8,229 nt of DNA, taken from positions 1 to 8,229 of the forward strand of contig USPJ01000037.1 of NCBI GenBank assembly GCA_900556645.1. The letters run 5' to 3'. Positions 1 through 6,149 of the stretch are shown one piece after another. The DNA comes from an uncultured Lachnospiraceae bacterium. Its GTDB lineage: Bacteria; Bacillota_A; Clostridia; Lachnospirales; Lachnospiraceae. The position numbers and the translations under genes are program-made. A model generated the notes under the pieces. The model was not told the DNA's origin. It worked only from the letters and a program-made list of their open reading frames with translations, and ran no database searches. Position 1 is the stretch's first letter. Each line of letters opens with the position of its first letter.

Positions 1-1102
1 CCTCAAATACCACAGCACCGGACATGTGTATTTTTCGATTGCGGACGAAAACAGCAAAATCAACTGTTTTTTCCCGGTAAGTTATGTGAAAAATCTCCGG
101 ATTAAATTGTATGACGGGCTGAAAGTAATCATTAACGGATATATAAACGTTTATAAAAAAGGTGGAACATATACGCTGTTTGTTCGAAGCATAGAATCCT
201 GCGGAGAAGGTGATCTTGCGGCGGCTTTTGAGTTGTTAAAAAAGAAACTCGATGCCGAGGGACTTTTTGCTCAGGAACACAAGAAACCGATTCCGGCCTT
301 TCCGCGGAAGATAGGAATTGTAACTTCGGAAACCGGTGCAGCACTCCAGGATATTCTGAAAATTATCAAAGGCAGGACAAGCCTTGTTGACATTCTGATA
401 TTTCCGGTGCTTGTTCAGGGACCGGATGCGGCGGCAGATATTGCTTCTGCTTTGGATAGGATAAACGAGACATTCCATGACATTGACACCTTGATTGTGG
501 GAAGAGGCGGAGGTTCCATTGAAGATTTATGGGCCTTTAATGAAGAAGCGGTTGCCCGGGCTATTTTTGAATGCAGCATTCCGGTGATTTCCGCAGTGGG
601 ACACGAAACGGATACCACCATTGCAGACTTTGTGGCAGATTTGAGGGCACCTACACCGTCGGCAGCGGCAGAGTTGGCAGTTTTTGATATCCAGAGCTTT
701 TATGAAAAACTGGCACATGAGAAAATGCAGATGAACCGCAGAATGGAAGCGAGATTGGAGCGGGCGAAGCAAAAGGAAGAGTATCTGGCAAAACAGTTAC
801 AGTTGTTAAGCCTGGAGAATCAGATAAATTCCAAGCGGCAGTATGCCATGGATTTGGAGGAGCGTTTAGGGCAGTTGATGCAGAGGACGCTTAGAGAGAA
901 TCAGCATAGGATGGAACTGTTAGCAGGAGCTTTGGACGGACTTTCTCCGGCGAAAAAGCTGAGTCAGGGATATTCCGTAGTGCGAAACCGTCAGGGAAAA
1001 AACATCCGAAAGACCGAGGATGTAAAAACAGGAGAAACCCTTCAGATTCATGTGACGGACGGAACCATAGAGGCGGAAGTCACGGCGGTAAAGGAGAATT
1101 GA
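1..1102 (+). CDS. xseA: Exodeoxyribonuclease VII large subunit XseA (5' partial)
   Basis: Large, catalytic subunit of exonuclease VII, which degrades single-stranded DNA to short oligonucleotides and acts in the cytoplasm with several copies of XseB. The reading frame is open to the left edge: codons from position 2 read LKYHSTGH before the GTG at 26, which encodes an internal valine of the OB-fold (STGHVYFSIADE resembles the usual SGHxYFxLKDE). The true start is therefore upstream and probably about 30-40 residues are missing. 366 residues are visible. Seen in order: rest of the N-terminal OB-fold (to about base 200), the PAFPRKIGIVTS block near 295-335, GRGGGSIEDLWAFNEE near 499-546, PVISAVGHETDTTIADF near 580-635, LRAPTPSAAAE near 642-675, then a long charged helical/coiled-coil region (about 680-960) and a short C-terminal SQGYSVVRN segment that is typical of the family. 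It ends one base before xseB. Identification is very secure; function is from family knowledge. Confidence 0.97.
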   Translation, partial: LKYHSTGHVYFSIADENSKINCFFPVSYVKNLRIKLYDGLKVIINGYINVYKKGGTYTLFVRSIESCGEGDLAAAFELLKKKLDAEGLFAQEHKKPIPAFPRKIGIVTSETGAALQDILKIIKGRTSLVDILIFPVLVQGPDAAADIASALDRINETFHDIDTLIVGRGGGSIEDLWAFNEEAVARAIFECSIPVISAVGHETDTTIADFVADLRAPTPSAAAELAVFDIQSFYEKLAHEKMQMNRRMEARLERAKQKEEYLAKQLQLLSLENQINSKRQYAMDLEERLGQLMQRTLRENQHRMELLAGALDGLSPAKKLSQGYSVVRNRQGKNIRKTEDVKTGETLQIHVTDGTIEAEVTAVKEN

Positions 1103-1103
1103 G

Positions 1104-1298
1104 ATGGAATTGGAGACACTGTTTACACAGGTGGAAGAGATTATAGAGAAGATGCAGGATAATGAGATTTCCTTGGAGGAATCCTTTTCCCTTTATGAAA
1201 GTGGGATGAAAGCATTGAAAAAGTGCAACGATAAGATAGATACCGTGGAGAAGAAATTGCTGAAAATGAATGCTCAGGGAGAATTGGAAGAATTTTAG
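1104..1298 (+). CDS. xseB: Exodeoxyribonuclease VII small subunit XseB
   Basis: Small, non-catalytic subunit of exonuclease VII; several copies bind the helical region of XseA and are needed for a working, controlled enzyme. The 64-residue product is the normal family size and consists of two acidic/basic helices with the recognisable pattern FTQVEEIIEKMQDNEISLEE, then SLYESGMKALKKCNDKI and VEKKLLKMN. The ATG at 1104 lies one base after the xseA stop and is preceded by AAGGAG at 1091-1096, which lies inside the xseA 3' end. This implies coupled translation that would help keep subunit amounts in balance. Confidence 0.95.
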   Translation: MELETLFTQVEEIIEKMQDNEISLEESFSLYESGMKALKKCNDKIDTVEKKLLKMNAQGELEEF

Positions 1299-1309
1299 GA
1301 GAACACAAT

Positions 1310-2191
1310 ATGAATAGGGAGATTGGAAGAAGAGCAGAAGAGATAGAAAAAATTATAAAAGAGTATCTGCCGAAAGAGGAAGGTTACCAGAAAACCATTA
1401 TGAAGGCAATGAATTATAGCATACTTGCCGGAGGAAAACGGCTGCGTCCCATGCTGATGCTGGAGACCTACCGTCTTTTTGGAGGAACTTCAAAGACGAT
1501 TTATCCATTTATGGCAGCCATTGAGATGATTCACACCTATTCGCTGGTGCACGATGATTTACCGGCAATGGACAATGATGAGTATCGCCGGGGAAGAAAA
1601 ACCACCCATATCGTCTATGGTGAGGCAATGGGAATCTTAGCAGGGGATGCTTTGCTGAATTATGCCTTTGAGACAGCATCAGGAGCATTCCAGTTGGAAC
1701 CGGAGAATCCGGCTGTGGGACAGGCAATGCTGGTGCTGGCAAGGAAAGCCGGTATCTATGGAATGATTGGCGGACAGGTTGTGGATGTGGAATCAGAGGG
1801 AACGGTCATCGACAAAGAAAAGCTGGATTTTATCCATCTGCATAAGACCTCTGCTCTTTTGGAATCCGCAATGGTAATCGGAGCAATTCTGGCAGGAGCC
1901 AATAAGGAAGAACAGAATCTTGTGGAAAAAGCAGCGGGAAAAATCGGACTGGCATTCCAGATACAGGATGATATCTTGGACATCACCAGTACCACGGAGG
2001 AATTGGGAAAGCCGGTGGGTTCTGACGAGAAAAACGGAAAGAATACCTATGTGGCATTTGAAGGACTGGAAAAGTCCAAAGAAGATGTGAAAAAAATATC
2101 GGAGTCGGCAATGGAAGATTTGCAAAAATTGCCGTATGAGAATCCGTTTTTAATTGAATTAATAAAAGAATTGATTGAACGGAAAAAATAG
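1310..2191 (+). CDS. ispA: Farnesyl diphosphate synthase (polyprenyl synthetase family)
   Basis: Condenses dimethylallyl/geranyl diphosphate with isopentenyl diphosphate to give farnesyl diphosphate, the precursor for undecaprenyl carrier lipid and quinone side chains; cytosolic. The 293-residue product has the full all-helical family signature: GGKRLRPML at residues 41-49, the first aspartate-rich motif DDLPAMD at 82-88 with the two-residue insertion seen in bacterial FPP synthases, RRGRKTTH at 93-100, GGQVVDV at 154-160, KT at 179-180 and the second aspartate-rich motif DDILD at 220-224. The residues before the first motif (IHTYSLVH) look like those of Escherichia coli IspA, which supports a C15 product, although a geranylgeranyl product cannot be ruled out from sequence. 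TAGGAG at 1296-1301 overlaps the xseB stop and lies 8 bases before the ATG. The gene sits directly before dxs, so an early and a later enzyme of isoprenoid synthesis are co-transcribed. Confidence 0.96.
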   Translation: MNREIGRRAEEIEKIIKEYLPKEEGYQKTIMKAMNYSILAGGKRLRPMLMLETYRLFGGTSKTIYPFMAAIEMIHTYSLVHDDLPAMDNDEYRRGRKTTHIVYGEAMGILAGDALLNYAFETASGAFQLEPENPAVGQAMLVLARKAGIYGMIGGQVVDVESEGTVIDKEKLDFIHLHKTSALLESAMVIGAILAGANKEEQNLVEKAAGKIGLAFQIQDDILDITSTTEELGKPVGSDEKNGKNTYVAFEGLEKSKEDVKKISESAMEDLQKLPYENPFLIELIKELIERKK

Positions 2192-2205
2192 AGGTGCTTA
2201 GTCGC

Positions 2206-4074
2206 ATGATTTTAGAAAAGATAAAAAAGGAAAATGACATCAAAAAGCTGTCACCTCAGGAACTGGAGGTGCTGGCGGAAGAAATCAGGGAATTTTTGAT
2301 TGAGAAAATTTCAGAAACAGGAGGTCATCTTGCATCCAATCTGGGTGTGGTGGAGCTTACCATGGCACTTCATCTGGCATTTGAATTGCCAAAGGATAAG
2401 ATTATCTGGGATGTGGGGCACCAGTCCTATACCCATAAGATACTTACCGGAAGAAAAGCGGGATTTGATGAGCTTCGTAAATACGGAGGAATGAGCGGTT
2501 TCCCGAAGCCGGGAGAGAGTCGTTGCGATGCTTTTGGAACAGGACACAGTTCTACCTCTATTTCCGCAGGTTTGGGTTACGCCTATGCAAGAGACTTAAA
2601 GGAAGAGGATTATAAAGTAATTTCCGTTATCGGCGACGGTGCATTAACAGGAGGAATGGCCTTTGAGGCATTGAACAACGCAGCGGAAATCAAGAAAAAC
2701 TTTATTATTGTATTAAACGATAACAATATGTCTATATCGGAGAACGTGGGGGGACTGTCTAATCATCTGAATAGTCTCAGAACTGCGGAATCTTACCATG
2801 AACTGAAAGAAGGAGTAGCCCAGTCCTTGAGTAAAATTCCGGTTTACGGCGAGCGAATGGTGGAGCGGGTGCGGAAAACCAAGAGCAGTATTAAACAGTT
2901 GATTATTCCGGGTATGATTTATGAAAATATGGGAGTTACCTATCTGGGTCCCATTGATGGTCATGATATAGCAGACATGGTAAAGGTATTTAAAGAAGCA
3001 GCCAGAGTAGAGGGACCGGTTCTGGTGCATTGTCTTACCAAAAAGGGCAAAGGCTACGGACCGGCGGAGCGTCATCCTGCCAGATTCCATGGAGCGGAGC
3101 CTTTTGAGATTACAACGGGACTTCCGAAAAATAAAAAGCAAAAAGCAGATTATACAGATATTTTTTCTACGGTTATGCGAAAAATGGGTGACCGCAACGA
3201 GAAAGTGGTTGCTATTACAGCGGCGATGGAAACAGGAACTGGGTTGAAGCGATTCCACAATATGTTTCCGGAGCGTTTCTTTGATGTGGGAATTGCCGAG
3301 GAACATGGGGTAACCTTTGCCGGGGGACTGGCAGCCGGGGGCTTGATTCCGGTGGTGGCAGTGTATTCTTCTTTTTTGCAGAGAGCCTATGACCAGATAT
3401 TGCATGATGTCTGCATTCAGAATCTTCATGTGGTTTTTGCCATCGACCGGGCAGGTCTTGTGGGAAGTGACGGAGAGACCCATCAGGGAATTTTTGATAT
3501 TTCCTATTTGTGCAGTATTCCCAATATGACCCTTATGGCACCAAAAAACAAATGGGAATTTTCCGATATGTTGAAATTTGCCATTGATTATTCAGGACCG
3601 ATTGCCATCCGTTATCCCAGAGGCGAAGCCTATGACGGATTGGAGAAAATGAGGGCACCGATTTGTTACGGAAAAAGTGAGATTCTCTATGATGAAGAGG
3701 GAATCTGCCTGTTTGCCTTCGGAAGTATGGTAAAGACAGCGGTTCAGGTTCGTGAACGTTTAAAAGAGAGAGGTTATCACTGTTCCATTATCAATGCCAG
3801 ATTTGCAAAACCTATTGACACAGAAGCCTTGGATGTGGCGGTTACGGAGCATAAGCTGTTGGTAACTATGGAGGAGAATGTGAAAAGCGGAGGCTTCGGA
3901 GAACAGGTGATGGAATATGTGCAGGAATGCGGTTATGACATCCGGTTGCTGACGGTGGCAATCTCCGATGAATATGTGGAACACGGAAAAGTAGATATTC
4001 TTTACCATGAGGTGGGAATTGATGCGGAATCGGTGACAGAAAAAATAATTGCAGAATATGTGGGGATCAAATGA
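2206..4074 (+). CDS. dxs: 1-deoxy-D-xylulose-5-phosphate synthase
   Basis: Thiamine-diphosphate enzyme that condenses pyruvate and glyceraldehyde 3-phosphate to DXP, the first step of the MEP isoprenoid pathway and also a source for thiamine and pyridoxal. I place the start at ATG 2206 (622 residues, normal family length) because AGAGGTG at 2190-2196 is a good Shine-Dalgarno 9 bases upstream. The longer reading frame starts at a GTG (2194) that lies inside this site. Seen: GGHLASNLG at 39-47 with the active-site His41, GHQSYTHKILTGR at 71-83, GHSSTSISAGLGYA at 113-126, the diphosphate/Mg site GDGALTGGMAFEALNNA at 143-159, cofactor-activating glutamate at 365 in IAEEHGVTFAGG, Arg393, DRAGLVGSDGETHQG at 414-428 with the conserved Asp/His pair, and RYPRGEAY at 469-476. 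All three transketolase-like domains are intact. Its stop overlaps the tlyA start (ATGA at 4071-4074). Confidence 0.97.
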   Translation: MILEKIKKENDIKKLSPQELEVLAEEIREFLIEKISETGGHLASNLGVVELTMALHLAFELPKDKIIWDVGHQSYTHKILTGRKAGFDELRKYGGMSGFPKPGESRCDAFGTGHSSTSISAGLGYAYARDLKEEDYKVISVIGDGALTGGMAFEALNNAAEIKKNFIIVLNDNNMSISENVGGLSNHLNSLRTAESYHELKEGVAQSLSKIPVYGERMVERVRKTKSSIKQLIIPGMIYENMGVTYLGPIDGHDIADMVKVFKEAARVEGPVLVHCLTKKGKGYGPAERHPARFHGAEPFEITTGLPKNKKQKADYTDIFSTVMRKMGDRNEKVVAITAAMETGTGLKRFHNMFPERFFDVGIAEEHGVTFAGGLAAGGLIPVVAVYSSFLQRAYDQILHDVCIQNLHVVFAIDRAGLVGSDGETHQGIFDISYLCSIPNMTLMAPKNKWEFSDMLKFAIDYSGPIAIRYPRGEAYDGLEKMRAPICYGKSEILYDEEGICLFAFGSMVKTAVQVRERLKERGYHCSIINARFAKPIDTEALDVAVTEHKLLVTMEENVKSGGFGEQVMEYVQECGYDIRLLTVAISDEYVEHGKVDILYHEVGIDAESVTEKIIAEYVGIK

Positions 4075-4865
4075 AAGAACGATTAGACGTTTTATTGGTA
4101 AAGAAAGGTTTGGCACCTTCCAGAGAAAAAGCTAAGACCATGATTATGGAAGGAAATGTATTTGTCAACAATCAGAGAGAGGATAAGGCAGGAACGAATA
4201 TTCCAGAGGATGCCGACATCGAAATCAAAGGAAACACATTGAAATATGTCAGCCGTGGCGGCTTAAAGCTGGAAAAAGCCATGACTCATTTTGGAATATC
4301 ATTGGAAGATAAAATCTGTATGGACATTGGAGCTTCCACCGGAGGTTTCACAGACTGTATGCTGCAAAACGGGGCAAAAAAGGTCTATGCAGTGGATGTG
4401 GGATACGGTCAGTTTGCATGGAAGCTGCGGACCGATGAGCGGGTAGTCTGTATGGAAAAGACAAATATCCGCTATGTGACACCGGAGGATATTGCAGATG
4501 TACTGGATTTTGCTTCGGTGGATGTGTCCTTTATTTCGCTGGCTAAGGTTCTTCCGGCAGCTAAGGAATTGCTGAGGGATGAGGGCGAGATGGTTTGTCT
4601 TATAAAGCCCCAGTTTGAGGCAGGAAGAGAAAAAGTAGGAAAAAAAGGTGTTGTCAGAGATCCGGCAGTACACAGGGAAGTTATTGAAAAGGTAATTACA
4701 GATGCAAGAGAATTGGGATTTTCCATTCTTCATCTGGAGTATTCGCCGATTAAAGGACCGGAGGGAAATATCGAATATCTGGTACATATCTGTAAAGGCG
4801 GCCGGAAGGAAGAAAATATAGATGTCAACGAGGTAGTATCGGCGGCACACGGAGAGTTGGATTAG
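4071..4865 (+). CDS. tlyA: TlyA-family rRNA 2'-O-methyltransferase (S4 + FtsJ-like)
   Basis: Predicted ribosomal RNA (cytidine-2'-O)-methyltransferase, homologue of Mycobacterium tuberculosis TlyA and B. subtilis YqxC. The 264-residue protein has an N-terminal S4 RNA-binding domain (about 1-58: RLDVLLVKKGLAPSREKAK, then GNVFVN), a short linker ending YVSRGGLKL (59-67), and a Rossmann methyltransferase domain with the SAM loop DIGASTGGFTD at 85-95. Putative catalytic residues can be read as Lys66, Asp151 (in SVDVSF), Lys179 (in LIKPQFE) and Glu235 (in NIEYLVH), in line with the K-D-K-E tetrad known for this family. TlyA methylates a 23S cytidine and, in its longer type, a 16S cytidine, which gives capreomycin susceptibility; which rRNAs this one modifies cannot be told from sequence. 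The start overlaps the dxs stop by 4 bases, so translation is probably coupled. Some relatives are annotated as haemolysins, a legacy name. Confidence 0.94.
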   Translation: MKERLDVLLVKKGLAPSREKAKTMIMEGNVFVNNQREDKAGTNIPEDADIEIKGNTLKYVSRGGLKLEKAMTHFGISLEDKICMDIGASTGGFTDCMLQNGAKKVYAVDVGYGQFAWKLRTDERVVCMEKTNIRYVTPEDIADVLDFASVDVSFISLAKVLPAAKELLRDEGEMVCLIKPQFEAGREKVGKKGVVRDPAVHREVIEKVITDARELGFSILHLEYSPIKGPEGNIEYLVHICKGGRKEENIDVNEVVSAAHGELD

Positions 4866-4867
4866 TC

Positions 4868-5668
4868 ATGGAACATTTTTTTATTATTACAAACACGCAT
4901 AAGGATGCGGAAAAAGCACTAACCAAAAAGCTTAAAGAGTACATTGAAAAAAAAGGTGGAAGCTGTAGCTGTTATTACAGCAGTGGCAGCAAGGAAAACC
5001 GGGAGTGTATCAATCCCCGGGTAATAGCCAGAGATTTACATGACAGAAATATTCCTCTTATCGGAGTGAATCTGGGAACTTTGGGTTACCTCTGTGAATT
5101 GGAGGAGAATACTGTATACGGAGCCATCGATGAAATGATGCAGAATCATTTCATGGTGGAACAGCGGATGATGCTGGAAGGATACTGTGTTGTAAATGGG
5201 GAAAAGTTGGAGAGTCAGGTGGCTTTTAACGATATTATCATACACAGAAGCCACCAGTTTTCCATAAAAAATATTATTTTAAAGGTAAACGGAGAATACC
5301 TGAATACTTACACGGCAGACGGAATCATTGTGGCAACACCCAACGGCTCCACTGCCTATAATATGTCTGCGGGGGGACCGATTGTGGACCCTAAGGCAGA
5401 GCTTATGCTGGTAACCCCTATCAATCCTCATAACCTGAATTCCAAAAGCATTGTACTCAGTGCGGAGGATTGTGTGGAGATTGAGATTGGAGCCAGAAAC
5501 GAGGAAAATGAAACGGCGGAAGTCAGCTTTGACGGTGACTATACCATAAGGCTGGGAGTGGGAGATAAGATTATTGTACGAAAGGCAAAGAGTGCCACCA
5601 ATATTTTAAAACTTAGTAAGCTCAGTTTTCTTGAGATTTTAAGTAAAAAGATGCAAACTTATTTATAG
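4868..5668 (+). CDS. nadK: NAD kinase homologue lacking the GGDGT motif
   Basis: Homologue of NAD kinase (ATP/polyphosphate + NAD to NADP), normally the only source of NADP(H). Family membership is clear from residue 54 on: ARDLHDRNIPLIGVNLGTLGY (54-74), VAFNDIIIHR (118-127), TADGIIVATPNGSTAY (149-164, usually TPTGSTAY), SAGGPIVDP (167-175), PINPHNLNSKSIVL (184-197) and VSFDGD (219-224). The N-terminus (FFIITNTHKDAEKA) is also as expected for clostridial NadK. However, the segment that should hold the beta-strand plus GGDGT (ATP/NAD binding and catalytic Asp), about 12 residues before NIPLIGVN, reads instead KENRECINPRVI (42-53). The 266-residue length fits loss of one to two dozen residues, in frame. 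No GGDGT can be read in either other + strand frame there, so a simple frameshift does not explain it. The start is ATG 4868, with only a modest Shine-Dalgarno (GGAGAG 4851-4856, 11 bases away), two bases after the tlyA stop. As written the product may be inactive. Confidence 0.88.
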   Translation: MEHFFIITNTHKDAEKALTKKLKEYIEKKGGSCSCYYSSGSKENRECINPRVIARDLHDRNIPLIGVNLGTLGYLCELEENTVYGAIDEMMQNHFMVEQRMMLEGYCVVNGEKLESQVAFNDIIIHRSHQFSIKNIILKVNGEYLNTYTADGIIVATPNGSTAYNMSAGGPIVDPKAELMLVTPINPHNLNSKSIVLSAEDCVEIEIGARNEENETAEVSFDGDYTIRLGVGDKIIVRKAKSATNILKLSKLSFLEILSKKMQTYL

Positions 5669-5688
5669 ATACGGTGAGAGGAGAATCC

Positions 5689-6141
5689 ATGAAGTCAAAA
5701 AGACATGCAAAAATTTTAGAGATAATCAGTAAAAATGACATTGAAACCCAGGAAGAACTGTCTGAAAAATTGGAGCAGGAGGGTTATCAGGTAACTCAGG
5801 CAACGGTTTCCAGAGATATACGGGAGCTTCGTCTGATAAAGGTTGCCATGAGCAATGGAAAACAAAAATATGTACCTCTGACGGAAACCGATGGAAATCT
5901 TGCGGAAAAGTATATTCGTGTGCTGCGGGATGGTTTTGCATCCATGGACATGGCACAGAACATTTTGGTCATTCGTACAGTGGCCGGTATGGCAATGGCA
6001 GTGGCGGCAGCTTTGGATGCCATGAATTTCCATGAAATTGTGGGAACCATAGCAGGGGATGATACTATTATGTGTGCGGTGCGTTCCGTGGAAGATAATG
6101 TAAATCTCATGGAGCGGCTTCGCAGAATCTTAGGAGAATAG
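5689..6141 (+). CDS. argR: Arginine repressor ArgR/AhrC
   Basis: Arginine-responsive transcription factor that, as a hexamer, represses arginine biosynthesis and in Firmicutes activates catabolism. I choose ATG 5689 (150 residues, the usual length) because AGAGGAG at 5677-5683 lies 5 bases upstream; a GTG at 5674 gives a longer frame but would precede this site. The N-terminal winged helix-turn-helix spans about 1-65, with the signature QATVSRDIRELRLIKV at 37-52 (Ser41-Arg42 contact DNA) and KQKYVPL at 59-65. The C-terminal arginine-binding/hexamer domain contains RTVAGMAMAVAAALD at 96-110 and GTIAGDDTIM at 119-128, whose Asp124-Asp125 pair binds arginine in the family. The residue aligned with the ligand-contacting Gln/His after the first glycine appears to be Met103. 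No clear ARG-box palindrome was found in the 20 bases before the gene or nearby. The position before recN is conserved with B. subtilis ahrC. Confidence 0.95.
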   Translation: MKSKRHAKILEIISKNDIETQEELSEKLEQEGYQVTQATVSRDIRELRLIKVAMSNGKQKYVPLTETDGNLAEKYIRVLRDGFASMDMAQNILVIRTVAGMAMAVAAALDAMNFHEIVGTIAGDDTIMCAVRSVEDNVNLMERLRRILGE

Positions 6142-6149
6142 GAGAAGGA

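Noticed and set aside
26..1102. GTG at 26 as the xseA start codon
   Set aside because: The frame stays open to the left edge and the upstream residues (KYHSTGH) fit the family OB-fold, so this GTG is an internal valine and the gene is cut by the window.
2194..2205. GTG 2194 as the dxs start
   Set aside because: It lies inside the AGAGGTG Shine-Dalgarno for the ATG at 2206 and has no suitable site of its own; the ATG gives the usual Dxs N-terminus.
2713..3483. 256-codon open frame on the minus strand opposite dxs
   Set aside because: It lies wholly inside a well-conserved dxs, is rich in His/Cys/Arg as expected of an antisense shadow, and resembles no family I know.
4299..4850. 183-codon open frame on the minus strand opposite tlyA
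   Set aside because: It is a shadow of the conserved methyltransferase gene, with composition typical of reverse-complement codons.
5611..5644. Imperfect inverted repeat near the nadK 3' end (ACTTA...TAAGT with inner CTCA...TGAG) as an attenuator or terminator
   Set aside because: The arms are short with internal loops, it lies inside coding sequence and has no T run; no convincing sigma-A promoter for argR was seen there either.
5674..5688. GTG 5674 as the argR start
   Set aside because: It precedes the AGAGGAG site that serves ATG 5689, and the ATG gives the usual ArgR length and start (MKSKRHAKI).
6100..6149. LexA (SOS) box before recN
   Set aside because: No GAAC-N4-GTTC or similar palindrome is present in the argR-recN junction.
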